Shown here: positions 37,244 to 48,200 of the stretch, in pieces
How positions within the stretch are numbered: the first letter of the stretch is position 1
Layout of the letters: each line of letters begins with the position of its first letter
Source of the DNA: Agromyces allii
GTDB lineage: Bacteria > Actinomycetota > Actinomycetes > Actinomycetales > Microbacteriaceae
Direction of reading: 5' to 3'
DNA: 64,000 nt
Assembly: GCF_009749385.1 (NCBI RefSeq)
Contig: NZ_WBIN01000001.1
Location: 310,001 to 374,000 of the forward strand
The notes under the pieces: generated by a model
Seen by the model: the letters and a program-made list of their open reading frames with translations, nothing else
Database searches by the model: none
What the model was told of the DNA's origin: nothing
Translations under genes and position numbers: made by a program

Positions 37244-37830
37244 GCCGACTCGCGCCCGTCGGAGTCCGAGCCGCCGACTCCGCCGGACCCGGCGAGGCCG
37301 GCCGCCGCATCGACGTCGTCGACGCCGTAGTCGGGGCACTGGCACACGTCGGGCGACCACGTCGACCGCTCGAGCGCGATGTCGCCGATCGGGTTCGCGC
37401 CTGGACCCGCCGAGAGCGAGTGCGCGACGACCGCGTGCAGGCACTTCACACGCGTCGGCATGCCGCCCGCCGAGATGCCGACCAGCTCGGGCACCACGCC
37501 GAACGACTCGCGGTCGTCGAGGTAGTCGCGGTGCGCCTGCGCGTAGCCCTCGGCGACGGATGCGTCGGCCGCGAGCAGCTCGTTGCACTCGACCATGAGC
37601 TGGGCGGCCTCGAGGAAGGACATCGCCGACGTCGCCGCAGGATGCGACAGGTAGTAGAACGTCGGGAACGGCGTGCCGTCGGCGAGCCGCGGCGACGTGG
37701 CCACCACGGTCGGCGCACCGCACACGCAGCGAGCCGGAATGCCCACGACGTCGCGGGCCTGACGGCCGAGCTGGGCGGACACGATGCGGATGTCCCGCTC
37801 GGTCACGGGGTCGAACGGCGGTCGCGTCAT
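37240..37830 (-). CDS. DUF501 protein
   Basis: A 196-residue actinobacterial protein of unknown function. Family features: VSAQLGRQARDVVGIPARCVCGAPTVV with two cysteines (about 32-34), LADGTPFPTFYYLSHP, AQAHRDYLDDRESFG and GGMPTRVKCLHAVVAHSL. A CQCPDYG near residue 166 adds another cysteine pair, so metal binding is possible. It overlaps divIC by four bases and the subtilase gene by four, forming one transcription unit. The mycobacterial relative is Rv1025, in the same order beside eno. Confidence 0.88.
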   Translation of the reverse strand: MTRPPFDPVTERDIRIVSAQLGRQARDVVGIPARCVCGAPTVVATSPRLADGTPFPTFYYLSHPAATSAMSFLEAAQLMVECNELLAADASVAEGYAQAHRDYLDDRESFGVVPELVGISAGGMPTRVKCLHAVVAHSLSAGPGANPIGDIALERSTWSPDVCQCPDYGVDDVDAAAGLAGSGGVGGSDSDGRESA

Positions 37831-38516
37831 CCGGCACCTCCTGCTGCGGGCGCGAGGCCCGCGGTCATCACGGAGGAGAGGATCGTGCTCATCCAGTCCC
37901 CCTTCGTTTCGGTCACGTCTGCCGAGACCTCGGTCGTGGCATCCGCCCTGGCCGCCTCGGATCGATCGTCGATGACGAGGTAGCTCACCTCGCCAGGCAT
38001 CACGTACGTCAGCCGCTCGCGCGCCTGGGTCGTGATGAAGGTCTCGTCGTTCCAGCGCTCGCGCTCGTCGCGCAGGCGCTGCACCTCGGACTCCTGCTGC
38101 GAGACCGTGGCCTGCAACTCGGCGATCTTCTGGCGCTGTTCCGCGAGCTGCGCGATGGTCGGTGCGAGCACCACGAGCGCGAGCACGAGGACACCCATCA
38201 TGATGAGCGAGAAACCTGAGAATCGGATGCCGCCGAGCCACCCGGCTGCGCTCCGCCCCGCGGAGGCGCGCGGCGGCGTGGGCTTGCCGGCCGGCTTCGC
38301 GCGCGACACGGCGGGTCGTGCGGAGGTCGTGCTCTTCGCCCGCGGCTTGGAGGCGGCGGGGGCGGGAGCGGACTTCGAGGCTGCGGCCTTCGACGGGCCG
38401 GCGGCCTTCGAGGTGTTCGCTGGCTTCGAGGTGTTCGCGGACTTCGAGGTGTTCGCGGACTTCGCCGCCGCTGAGGGCCTCGCCGTGGTCGCGGGTTTCG
38501 CCGGTCTCTTCGCCAT
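37827..38516 (-). CDS. divIC: FtsB/DivIC-family septum formation initiator
   Basis: A 229-residue bitopic divisome protein. The first 95 residues are a basic, Ala/Ser/Lys-rich cytoplasmic tail that includes three copies of a six-residue SANTSK-like repeat. One transmembrane helix (about 101-122) is followed by a coiled coil (QLAEQRQKIAELQATVSQQE, about 122-145) and RERLTYVMPGEVSYLVID, the FtsB/DivIC ending. ATG at 38516 is preferred over the adjacent GTG at 38519 because GGAGG is better spaced. It follows eno after a terminator and couples to DUF501. Confidence 0.88.
   Translation of the reverse strand: MAKRPAKPATTARPSAAAKSANTSKSANTSKPANTSKAAGPSKAAASKSAPAPAASKPRAKSTTSARPAVSRAKPAGKPTPPRASAGRSAAGWLGGIRFSGFSLIMMGVLVLALVVLAPTIAQLAEQRQKIAELQATVSQQESEVQRLRDERERWNDETFITTQARERLTYVMPGEVSYLVIDDRSEAARADATTEVSADVTETKGDWMSTILSSVMTAGLAPAAGGAG
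38406..38459. repeat. Three tandem 18-bp units inside divIC
   Basis: Units start at 38406, 38424 and 38442 (CTTCGAGGTGTTCGC plus three bases). They encode a repeated six-residue Ser-Ala-Asn-Thr-Ser-Lys-like unit in the disordered tail, and copy number could vary by slippage. Confidence 0.75.
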
Positions 38517-38565
38517 CACCCCTCCTCACCTCACCCCGTGCATCGCCTGACCCCGGACGCGAACC

Positions 38566-38595
38566 GGCGGGGGCGGCCATTCGGCCACCCCCGCC
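38566..38595 (-). terminator. Terminator after eno
   Basis: GGCGGGGG and GGCC pair with GGCC and CCCCCGCC around an ATTC loop, with one mismatch. It lies between eno and divIC on their strand. Confidence 0.65.
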
Positions 38596-38616
38596 AGTCT
38601 GTGCAGTCGGAGCCGA

Positions 38617-39976
<1,360 letters not shown>

Positions 39977-40017
39977 GCATGACGTTCCACGTCGCCCTCC
40001 GCGCTGCTCGCACGGGG

Positions 40018-40080
40018 CCTCGAGAAGTCGCAGATGGCGACTCCAAGGGCCGCATCATCGCCATCCGAGACTTCTCGAGG
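40018..40080. repeat. Long inverted repeat, copy 1, downstream of the endonuclease gene
   Basis: Arms 40018-40040 and 40058-40080 match at 21 of 23 positions around a 17-base loop. The core TCGCAGATGGCGA / TCGCCATC is the same as in the element at 41073-41129. It ends three bases before the endonuclease stop codon. Confidence 0.8.
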
Positions 40081-40083
40081 GGG

Positions 40084-41004
40084 TCAGCTGCCCCGACAGC
40101 GCAGTGCGATGACATCTCGAACTCGCGCGACGAAGTCGGCAGGGTCGACGAACAGGTCATGTGACGTCACCCGGATGACCGCCCATCCGGCGGCCTCGAA
40201 GTCGCGCTGCCGACGGATGTCGCGCTGCCACTGCGATCGACTCGTCCGGTGCCCGTCGCCCTCGTACTCGAGAACGATTCGCCAGCGCTCCCATTTGAGG
40301 TCGGGATGGAGGACCAGTCCGGCGCGTACCGGCGTCGGATCGTTCGCGATCGGCTCGGGGAGATGGTGCTCGACGAGCAGCAGCCGCGTGAGCGACTCGG
40401 GTCGAGACTCCGCTCCGACGCGAACGCGGAGCAACGCCCACGCGAGATTGCGTGCACCTCGCCCGCTGCCCCATGTCCGCACGGCACCACGGAGGTCGTC
40501 GAGCGTCGCCAGCGCCGACGCCCGGTTCCGGCCTCCGCGCCGCCCGGTCACGAGGGCGTCCCCGACGGCGCCGAGATCCTCCCGCCGCAGCGAAGCGGCG
40601 AGCTGACACCACACGATGGCGGGTGGCACGACGGGCAGCCCGTGGACGACGCGGATCGGAACCGCCGTGCGGGTCGTATGACCGGTCACGCCGCGGGAAC
40701 GCGGTCGCGCCGAACCGATTCTGGCCAGGACGTGCACGGATCGCGAAGGGCTGGGAAGCGGAAGGCCGTACAGCCCCGCGGCGGTCTCGTGGCTGAAGGC
40801 ATCGCCCTGTCGCAACAGTGGCTCGTAGGCACGACAGCGATCGAGCACGGCCTCGAGGTCGAGCCCGACGGCGCGCACCCCGGTGAACGGACGCTGCACG
40901 TCACGTCCGCGGAGTCGGCTTCGCGTCGCCTCGTGGAAGTGCACGTCGGAGGCGAGGAACGCGGCACCCTGCAGATGCGAGGGCAGCCTGGACGCGGGAA
41001 CCAT
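40084..41004 (-). CDS. Vsr-fold (DUF559-like) endonuclease domain protein
   Basis: A 306-residue protein of a family common in actinobacteria. The N-terminal two thirds contain AFLASDVHFHEATRSRLRGRDV and FSHETAAGLYGLPLPS, a pattern shared with abortive-infection-like AbiEi-type proteins. The C-terminal 90 residues resemble a very-short-patch-repair nuclease fold: LEYEGDGHRTSRSQW and RDFEAAGWAVIRVTSHDLFVDP. ATG at 41004 is the best start but has only weak support. It interrupts the otherwise housekeeping eno-hisS region and is flanked on both sides by related inverted repeats, hinting at acquisition as a unit. Confidence 0.75.
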   Translation of the reverse strand: MVPASRLPSHLQGAAFLASDVHFHEATRSRLRGRDVQRPFTGVRAVGLDLEAVLDRCRAYEPLLRQGDAFSHETAAGLYGLPLPSPSRSVHVLARIGSARPRSRGVTGHTTRTAVPIRVVHGLPVVPPAIVWCQLAASLRREDLGAVGDALVTGRRGGRNRASALATLDDLRGAVRTWGSGRGARNLAWALLRVRVGAESRPESLTRLLLVEHHLPEPIANDPTPVRAGLVLHPDLKWERWRIVLEYEGDGHRTSRSQWQRDIRRQRDFEAAGWAVIRVTSHDLFVDPADFVARVRDVIALRCRGS

Positions 41005-41072
41005 GCCATCGATGCTGCTGGACCCCCGCGATTCGCGGGCAAGCTCTCCACAGCCCCGCAACCCGACACCAT

Positions 41073-41129
41073 CGAGACGTCGCAGATGGCGACAATCAGC
41101 GCACGGATGTCGCCATCTGCGACCTCTCG
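41073..41129. repeat. Long inverted repeat, copy 2, upstream of the endonuclease gene
   Basis: Arms 41073-41093 and 41109-41129 match at 20 of 21 positions around a 15-base loop. Both arms carry GTCGCAGATGGCGA or its complement, as in copy 1 about one kilobase away. Confidence 0.8.
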
Positions 41130-41153
41130 CGGAGAGGCCGGGCGGGCGGCGGG

Positions 41154-42422
41154 TCAGGCGGTGAGGTCGCGGAACGCGAGGGACGCGGCATCCGTCGTCT
41201 CGAGGGTCACGTTCGCGACGGCGTCGAAGCCGTCGGCCGTGACGCGCTCGAACAGGGCGCGTGCGTTCTTCACGCGGCGCTCGAAGCGCACGCGGGTTCC
41301 GGATGCCACGAGCTCGTGCTTGAGCTTCAGCAGCGTCGCGGGCTCCACGGCGGGGTCGTAGACCAGCACGACCGAGCGGGGGCGGCCCTCGTCGCGCACG
41401 GCGAGCAGGTCGACGATGCGCTCGAAGCCGATCGAGAAGCCGCACGCCGGCACGTCTTGGCCGAGGAAGCGGCCGATCATGCCGTCGTAGCGGCCGCCGC
41501 CGCCGAGGGAGTAGCCGAAGTCGGGGTGAGCGATCTCGAAGATCGTGCCCGTGTAGTAGCCCATGCCTCGCACGAGGGTCGGGTCGAACTCGATCTTCGC
41601 GTGCGGCATGGTCTGGCGCAGCGCGAGCAGGTCGGCGTACGCGTCGCGGTCGAGCCAGGTGGGCGGCGGCACGACGCCGTCGTACAGGTGCCAGTCGGCG
41701 GTGGTGAGCGCCTCGAGCTCGGCCGCGACATCCGCCCCGTCGTCGACGATGCCGAGGTCGCGGAGCTCGGCCGCGACTCCCCCGGTGCCGATCTTGTCGA
41801 GCTTGTCGATCGTGATGAGCGCGCGCTCGCGAAGCTCTTCTGCCACACCCCAGGAGCCGAGGATGCCCTGCAGGACTCGCCGGTCGTTGAGGCGGATCGT
41901 GCAGCCGCCGAGGCCGAGCGCGTCGAGCGTCGCGACCGTCGCGGTGAGCAGCTCGAGCTCGGCGAGCGGACCCGCCTCGCCGATGATGTCGATGTCGCAC
42001 TGCACGAACTGGCGGTAGCGGCCCTTCTGCGGTCGCTCGGCGCGCCACACGGGCGCGATCTGGATCGAGCGGAACACCGGGGGCAGCGCCGCGCGGTGCG
42101 TCGCGTAGAACCGCGCGAGCGGCACGGTCAGGTCGTAGCGGAGGCCGAGGTCGGCGAGTGAGAGGGCGTCGCCTGATGTCGCGGCCGCCGTCAGGTCGTC
42201 GGGCGTGATGCCGCGCTTCATGACCGCGAACGCGAGCTTCTCGTTGTCGCCGCCGAGGCCGGCGTGCAGGCGGGACGCGTCTTCCATGACGGGCGTCTCG
42301 ATCTCGTCGAAGCCGTGCGACGAGTAGACGCCACGGATCACGCCGAGCGCGTGCTCGCGACGGGCCTTCTCGGCGGGGAGGAAGTCGCGCATTCCGCGCG
42401 GAGGGGTGACGGTTGCGGCCAT
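41154..42422 (-). CDS. hisS: Histidine-tRNA ligase
   Basis: Class II aminoacyl-tRNA synthetase that charges tRNA-His. 422 residues from this start. Motif 1 region PRGMRDFLPAEKARREHALGVIR, motif 2 region FRSIQIAPVWRAERPQKGRYRQFVQCDID, the histidine-specific GMGYYTGTIFEIA and GGGGRYDGMI, and motif 3 (ACGFSIGFERIVDLL) are all present; a C-terminal anticodon-binding domain follows. An ATG at 42431 would add three residues, but GGAAGA is correctly spaced only for 42422. Confidence 0.95.
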   Translation of the reverse strand: MAATVTPPRGMRDFLPAEKARREHALGVIRGVYSSHGFDEIETPVMEDASRLHAGLGGDNEKLAFAVMKRGITPDDLTAAATSGDALSLADLGLRYDLTVPLARFYATHRAALPPVFRSIQIAPVWRAERPQKGRYRQFVQCDIDIIGEAGPLAELELLTATVATLDALGLGGCTIRLNDRRVLQGILGSWGVAEELRERALITIDKLDKIGTGGVAAELRDLGIVDDGADVAAELEALTTADWHLYDGVVPPPTWLDRDAYADLLALRQTMPHAKIEFDPTLVRGMGYYTGTIFEIAHPDFGYSLGGGGRYDGMIGRFLGQDVPACGFSIGFERIVDLLAVRDEGRPRSVVLVYDPAVEPATLLKLKHELVASGTRVRFERRVKNARALFERVTADGFDAVANVTLETTDAASLAFRDLTA

Positions 42423-42444
42423 GCCGTCCATTCTTCCAGCACCG

Positions 42445-42482
42445 CGGCGCGGCTCACGAACCGTCGGCGCGGCTCACGAACC
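42445..42482. repeat. Direct 18-bp duplication at the mazG 3-prime end
   Basis: CGGCGCGGCTCACGAACC occurs at 42445-42462 and again at 42465-42482. The second copy contains the mazG stop codon; the first lies just beyond it, so a duplication has doubled the end of the gene. Confidence 0.75.
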
Positions 42483-43157
42483 CGCGGCGACCTCGGCCGA
42501 CCGCACCTCGTCCTCGAACGCGCGCACGGCTCCGCGCAGCGCGCGCTCGGCATCGAGGCCCTGCGCCTTCGCCGACGCGGCGAGCGCGAACAGCAGGTCG
42601 CCGAGCTCGGCCTCGGTCGCGGGAGCCGTGACGTCGCGCGCGGCATCCGACCCGACTCCGGCCTTCTCGGCCTTGGCGAGCACCTTCTGGGCGAGTGCGA
42701 GCGCGGGCATGCCGCGCGGCACGCCGTCGAGCACGCTCGTGCGGTGCGGCTTCTCCTCGGCCTTGAGATCCTCCCAGAACGCGACGACATCTTCTGCCGT
42801 CGACGCCTCGCGATCGCCGAACACGTGCGGATGCCGCGACACCATCTTCGCCGTCATGTGCCGTGCGACGTCGTCGATGTCGAAGCGCTCGCCGTCGGTG
42901 TGTACGGCGATGTCGGCGTGGAAGAGCACCTGGTAGAGCACGTCGCCGAGCTCCTCGATCATCTCGGCGCGGTCGCCCGACTCGATCGCGTCGATGAGCT
43001 CCCAGCTCTCCTCGACGAGGTACTGCACGAGGCTCTCGTGCGTCTGGTCGGCGTCCCACGGGCATCCGCCGGGCGCACGCAGCAGGGCGACCGTGGCGAT
43101 GAGCTCGTCGAGCCCGGGATGGGGCGACTCGACCGAGGATGCGGCTGTGTGCGTCAT
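42474..43157 (-). CDS. mazG: Nucleoside triphosphate pyrophosphohydrolase MazG
   Basis: Hydrolyses NTPs and damaged nucleotides to monophosphates. 227 residues. The signature LRAPGGCPWDADQTHESL is followed by the metal-binding helices VEESWELIDAIESGDRAEMIEELGDVLYQVLFHADI (acidic residues in EESWE and EELGD). The second MazG-like region is degenerate (TEAELGDLLFALAASA), as in mycobacterial MazG. ATG at 43157 has a TAGGCT box six bases upstream, so it is probably leaderless. It sits next to hisS on the same strand. Confidence 0.94.
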   Translation of the reverse strand: MTHTAASSVESPHPGLDELIATVALLRAPGGCPWDADQTHESLVQYLVEESWELIDAIESGDRAEMIEELGDVLYQVLFHADIAVHTDGERFDIDDVARHMTAKMVSRHPHVFGDREASTAEDVVAFWEDLKAEEKPHRTSVLDGVPRGMPALALAQKVLAKAEKAGVGSDAARDVTAPATEAELGDLLFALAASAKAQGLDAERALRGAVRAFEDEVRSAEVAAGS

Positions 43158-43163
43158 CCGTTC

Positions 43164-43169
43164 AGCCTA
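43164..43169 (-). promoter_or_regulatory. -10 box for leaderless mazG
   Basis: TAGGCT on the minus strand, six bases before the ATG at 43157. Confidence 0.5.
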
Positions 43170-43231
43170 GGCACGCGCCGCTCGATTCGACCACGGGTCG
43201 GGCGAACTCGGCGGCCGACGCGACACCCGGC

Positions 43232-43876
43232 TCAGTGGATCGCCGCGAGCGCGACGCCGACGGCGAGGAACAGCGAGCCGAACACGCGGTTCAGCACCGT
43301 CTGCCCGCGCGCCGACCTCGTCACCCGGCGGAACGACCGGGCCGCGACGGCGAAGAAGCCCCACATCACCGCGACGTCGACGAGGATCACGGTCGCGGCG
43401 ACGACGAGGTACTGCGGCAGCAGCGGCTCGCCGGGGCGGATGAACTGCGGCAGGAACGCGAGGAAGAACACGATCGCCTTCGGGTTCAGCAGGTTCACGA
43501 GCAGACCCCGGCGGAACAGCGACCAGCCCGACTCGCCGGCGGGCGAATCGACGGTCGATGCGACATCCGCGCCGTCGTCGCCCTCGACCACGGGCTTCGC
43601 GAGGAACTGCCGGATGCCGAGGTAGACGAGGTAGGCCGCGCCCGCGTAGCGGATCGCGTCGAACGCGACCGGCGAGTTCGCGACGAGCACGCCGAGGCCG
43701 GCCGCGACGATCACGATGTGCACGACGAGGGCCGCCTGCTGCCCGAGGATGCCCCAGAACGCACGGCCGAGACCGACCTTCAGGGCGTTGCCCATGGTGT
43801 TGATCGCACCCGCTCCGGGGGTGAACGAGATGACCACGCTCGCCGCGAGCAACGCGACCCAGACCGAGAACGACAC
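43232..43876 (-). CDS. LysE/RhtB family amino-acid exporter
   Basis: A 214-residue, six-helix transporter. The N-terminal family motif is ISFTPGAGAINTMGNALKVGLGRAFWGILGQQ (the Pro-Gly-Ala and the Gly-x-x-x-Gly pieces are conserved), and GLLVNLLNPKAIVFFLAFLPQF follows the cytoplasmic loop. Exported amino acid is not predictable; RhtB-type homoserine or threonine export is possible. GTG start at 43876 with a TACACT box six bases upstream. It is divergent from nhaA. Confidence 0.9.
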   Translation of the reverse strand: MSFSVWVALLAASVVISFTPGAGAINTMGNALKVGLGRAFWGILGQQAALVVHIVIVAAGLGVLVANSPVAFDAIRYAGAAYLVYLGIRQFLAKPVVEGDDGADVASTVDSPAGESGWSLFRRGLLVNLLNPKAIVFFLAFLPQFIRPGEPLLPQYLVVAATVILVDVAVMWGFFAVAARSFRRVTRSARGQTVLNRVFGSLFLAVGVALAAIH

Positions 43877-43882
43877 CGCACG

Positions 43883-43888
43883 AGTGTA
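43883..43888 (-). promoter_or_regulatory. -10 box for the leaderless LysE-family gene
   Basis: TACACT on the minus strand, six bases before the GTG at 43876. Confidence 0.5.
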
Positions 43889-44013
43889 CGTGCCCGATAG
43901 GCTTCCACGAGGAGTGCCGGGAAGTCTGGTCGGCCGGCGGGAGACCGCCGCAATCGCCCCGTCGACGCCTGCACACCATCGCATCCGCGTCGCACTCATG
44001 ATCGGAGTGCCCC

Positions 44014-45213
44014 ATGAACGTCCTCAGGTCCGAACGCTGGGCGGCCGTGCTGCTGCTCGTGGCCGCGATCCTCGGGCTCGTGCTCGCAAACCTGCCGTTC
44101 GGCTCGAGCCTGATCGACCTGCTCGACGCGCACATCGACCTGCCATGGCTGGGGCTCGACCTCTCGGTCGGCCACTGGATCAGCGACGGCCTGCTCGCGG
44201 TGTTCTTCTTCATCGTCGCCGTCGAGTTGAAACGCGAACTCGTCATCGGCGAGCTGAACACGCTCTCGAAGGCGCTGCTGCCGGCCATCGCGGCGCTCGG
44301 CGGCGTGGTCGTGCCGGCGCTGATCTTCGTGGGTTTCACGGCCGGCACCGACACGGTCGGCGGCTGGCCGATCCCGACGGCGACCGACATCGCGTTCGCA
44401 CTGGGCGTGCTCGCCGTGTTCGGCCGGTTCATCCCGACGCGGGTGCGCGTGTTCCTGCTCGCGCTCGCGGTGCTCGACGACCTCATCGCGATCCTCATCA
44501 TCGCGTTCTTCTTCACGGCCGACGCGAGCATGGCGTACCTCGGGCTCGCCGTGATCGCGATCGCGCTCTTCGGGGCCGTGAGCCGCATGCTCAAGCCGCG
44601 TTCGGCGTGGATCCTCTCGCGTCGCCCGCAGTGGCCGATCATGGCGGTGCTGTGGGTGCTCGCCGTGCTGGCCTGGTACTTCATCCTCCAGTCGGGCGTG
44701 CACGCCACGATCGCCGGCGTCGCGCTCGGCTTCGTGATGGCGCGCCGGCCCGGCGGCCGCGCGGTGCATGGGCTCGAACCCGTGTCGAACGGCGTGATCC
44801 TGCCGCTGTTCGCGCTCTCGGCGGCGATGGTCGCGATCCCGCAGGTGGCCGTCAGCGAGCTCTCCCCCGCCTTCTGGGGCATCGTCGTCGGCCTGCCCGT
44901 CGGCAAGCTCGTCGGCATCATGCTCGCGGGCGGCCTCGGCCTGCTCGTCGCGAGGCGTCGAACGGGTGCGACACTCACGATCGGCGATCTCGCGATGGTC
45001 GGCGCGCTCGGCGGCATCGGCTTCACGGTCTCGCTGCTCATGAACGAACTCGCGTTCGCCGGCACCCCCGAGGTCGCCGACGAGGGCACGCTCGCCGTGC
45101 TGCTCGGTTCGGGCATCGCGATCGTGCTGGCCGGCATCGCCGTGACCGTGCGGTCGCGGCAGTACCGAGCCGAGGGTGCGGTCGGCGGCCCGGGCGGCCC
45201 GTTCTCACGCTGA
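44014..45213 (+). CDS. nhaA: Na+/H+ antiporter NhaA
   Basis: Electrogenic antiporter that exports Na+ or Li+ in exchange for H+. 399 residues, about twelve helices. The ion-binding pair is Asp155-Asp156 in ALAVLDDLIAI; Asp125 lies in the discontinuous helix PTATDIAFALGV. The pH-sensor end VAVELKRELVIGEL is present, and the C-terminal GGIGFTVSLLMNELAF helix is typical. ATG at 44014 with GGAG upstream. Convergent with mfd. Confidence 0.95.
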   Translation: MNVLRSERWAAVLLLVAAILGLVLANLPFGSSLIDLLDAHIDLPWLGLDLSVGHWISDGLLAVFFFIVAVELKRELVIGELNTLSKALLPAIAALGGVVVPALIFVGFTAGTDTVGGWPIPTATDIAFALGVLAVFGRFIPTRVRVFLLALAVLDDLIAILIIAFFFTADASMAYLGLAVIAIALFGAVSRMLKPRSAWILSRRPQWPIMAVLWVLAVLAWYFILQSGVHATIAGVALGFVMARRPGGRAVHGLEPVSNGVILPLFALSAAMVAIPQVAVSELSPAFWGIVVGLPVGKLVGIMLAGGLGLLVARRRTGATLTIGDLAMVGALGGIGFTVSLLMNELAFAGTPEVADEGTLAVLLGSGIAIVLAGIAVTVRSRQYRAEGAVGGPGGPFSR

Positions 45214-45241
45214 GCGGATGCCGCGGGGCAGCCGCTCCCGG

Positions 45242-48200
45242 CTAGGCCGCGCCGCCCGCCGCGGGCGTCGCGCCCGTGGACTCGGCCGCTTCGGGCAGCG
45301 GGAAGATCGCGGTGATGAGGTTCGACACCCACTCGATGAGGTCGGCATCGGCCGGCATCTCGCCGCCGCGCACCGGGAACGGCACGAGGATCACGTCGCT
45401 TGCGGCCACGAGCTTCGCGCCGGGGTACATGCGCTCGAGGCGCACGCGCCGTGAATCGGGGATGTTCGCCGGGCCGATGCGGAGCTTGGTGCCCGTGGCG
45501 ATCACGTCGGAGAGCCCGGCGAACTGGGCGAGCCGTCGGAGCCTCGAGACCGCGACGAGGTTCTGCACGGCCTCGGGCGGGGCGCCGTAGCGGTCGACGA
45601 GCTCGTCGAGCACCTGGCCGATCTGCTCGTCTTTCGCGGCCGGACCGCTCGCCGCGGAGAGCTTCTGGTACGCCTCGAGGCGCAGGCGCTCGGAGTCGAC
45701 GTAGTCCTCGGGGATGTGCGCGTCGATGGGCAGCTCGAGCCGCAGCTCGGTCTGCCCCTCGGCCACGTCGCCGCGGAAGGTCGAGACGGCCTCGCCGATC
45801 ATGCGCAGGTACAGGTCGAAGCCGACGCCGGCGATGTGCCCGGCCTGCTCGCCGCCGAGCAGGTTGCCCGCGCCGCGGATCTCGAGGTCTTTCAGCGCCA
45901 CCTGCATGCCGGAGCCGAGGTCGTTGTTGGCCGCGATCGTCGAGAGTCGGTCGTGCGCGGTCTCGCTGAGCGGCTTCGCCGGGTCCCACAGGAAGTACGC
46001 GTAGGCGCGCTCGCGCCCACGGCCGACGCGGCCGCGCAGCTGGTGCAGCTGGCTGAGGCCGTACTTGTCGGCGCGGTCGATGATGATCGTGTTCGCGTTG
46101 GAGATGTCGAGCCCGGTCTCGATGATGGTCGTCGAGACGAGCACGTCGAACTTTCGCTCCCAGAAGTCGTTCACGATCTGCTCGAGCACATGCTCGTTGA
46201 GCTGGCCGTGCGCGACCGCGATGCGCGCCTCGGGCACGAGCTCCGACAGCTGCGCCGCGACCCGGTTGATCGACGAGACGCGGTTGTGCACGAAGAAGAC
46301 CTGCCCCTCGCGGAGCATCTCGCGGCGGATGGCGGCCGCGACCTGCTGCTCGGAGTAGGGGCCGACGAAGGTGAGGATCGGGTGCCGGTCTTCGGGCGGG
46401 GTCGCGAGGGTGGACATCTCGCGGATGCCCGTGACGGCCATCTCGAGGGAACGCGGGATCGGCGTCGCGCTCATCGCGAGGATGTCGACGTTGGTCTTGA
46501 GCTTCTTCAGCGCGTCCTTGTGCTCGACGCCGAACCGCTGCTCCTCGTCGATGATGACGAGGCCCACGTCTTTGAACACCACCTTCTCGGTGAGGATGCG
46601 GTGCGTGCCGATGACCATGTCGACCGTGCCGTCGCCGAGGCCGGCGATGGTCTCGCGCGCCTCCTTGTCGGTCTGGAAGCGGCTGAGGGCGCGCACGTGC
46701 ACGGGGAACCCGGCGAAGCGCTCGGTGAAGGTCTCGAGGTGCTGCTTCACGAGCAGCGTCGTCGGCACGAGCATCGCGACCTGCTTGCCGTCTTGGATGG
46801 CCTTGAACGCCGCACGCACCGCGACCTCGGTCTTGCCGAAGCCGACATCGCCCGCGAGCAGGCGGTCCATGGGGATCGGCCGCTCCATGTCGGCCTTGAT
46901 CTCGTCGATGGTCTGCACCTGGTCGGGCGTCTCGGTGAACGGGAACGCCTCTTCGAGCTCGTGCTGCCACGGGGTGTCGGGGCCGAACGCGTGGCCCTTC
47001 GCCGCCATGCGCGCCGAGTAGAGCTTCACGAGCTCGACGGCGATGTCGCGCACGGCCTTGCGGGCGCGGCCCTTGGCCTGCGCCCAGTCGCTGCCGCCCA
47101 TCTTGGAGAGCGAGGGAGCCTCGCCGCCGACGTACCGCGAGAGGAGGTCGAGCTGGTCGGTCGGCACGAACAGGCGGTCGCCCGCCTGGCCGCGCTTGGA
47201 GGCCGCGTACTCGAGCACGAGGTACTCGCGCACGGCCTTGGGCTGCTGGGCGATGCCCGCCCTGCGGCTCGGGCCGGTGGGGCGGCTGCCGGTCGCGACC
47301 TCGCGCTGCACCATCTCGACGAACCGGCCGATGCCGTGCGTCTGGTGCACGACGAAGTCGCCGGCCTTGAGCTGCAGGGGGTCGACGACGTTGCGCCGCC
47401 GCGGCGCGAGCTTGGCGCTGCGGCGCGCCTCGTAGCCTGCAGCGCGCCCGTAGAACTCGGCCTCGGAGAGGAGCCCCAGCTTGACCTCGGGCACCTCGAA
47501 TCCACGTGCGGCGCCCGCGCGGACGAGGTACGCGACACCCGGCTCGAGCTCGTCGGGCACGGCCTCGACGGTGCGCGCCGCGAACCCGGCCTCGGAGAGC
47601 ACGTCGCGGGCGCGTTCGACGAGCCCCTGGCCCTCGGATGCCACGACGAGGCTCCAGCCGTCGCGCAGGCGCTGCCCGACGTGCTCGACCGCACCCGCGA
47701 CGTTGCCCGCGAAGCTCGGCATGGCGTCGGCCGCCACGCGCACGTACTCGGATGCGAGGCGGGACGCGGACTCGGCCGCCTCACCGCCGGCCGACGCCGC
47801 GACGACGGCCGCGGCATCGCCCATGTCGAAGTTCGTGAAGGTCCACCAGGCGCGGTTCGGGTCGGGTTCGCCCGGCGCGCTGAACAGCACGGCCTCACGG
47901 AACTCGCGCACCGTGAGGAAATCGCCCGAGGCGAGGTCGATCGGCGCGTCGGCGCCGGCCGTGGCCGCGCTCCAGGCCGCACCGAGGAACTCGCGGTTGG
48001 TCTCGGCGAGGCTGACGGCACGACCCGAGACGCGCTCGGGGTGGAGCACGGCGACGGCCGCGCCGACCGGCAGGTAGTGCGCGAACGAGACGAGGCGTTC
48101 GAGCAGCGCGGGCGCCAGCGACTCCATGCCCTCGACGGGGATGCCCTCGGCGACCTTCTCGAGCATGCCGGCCATGCTCGGGAACTCGTGCACCATCTCG

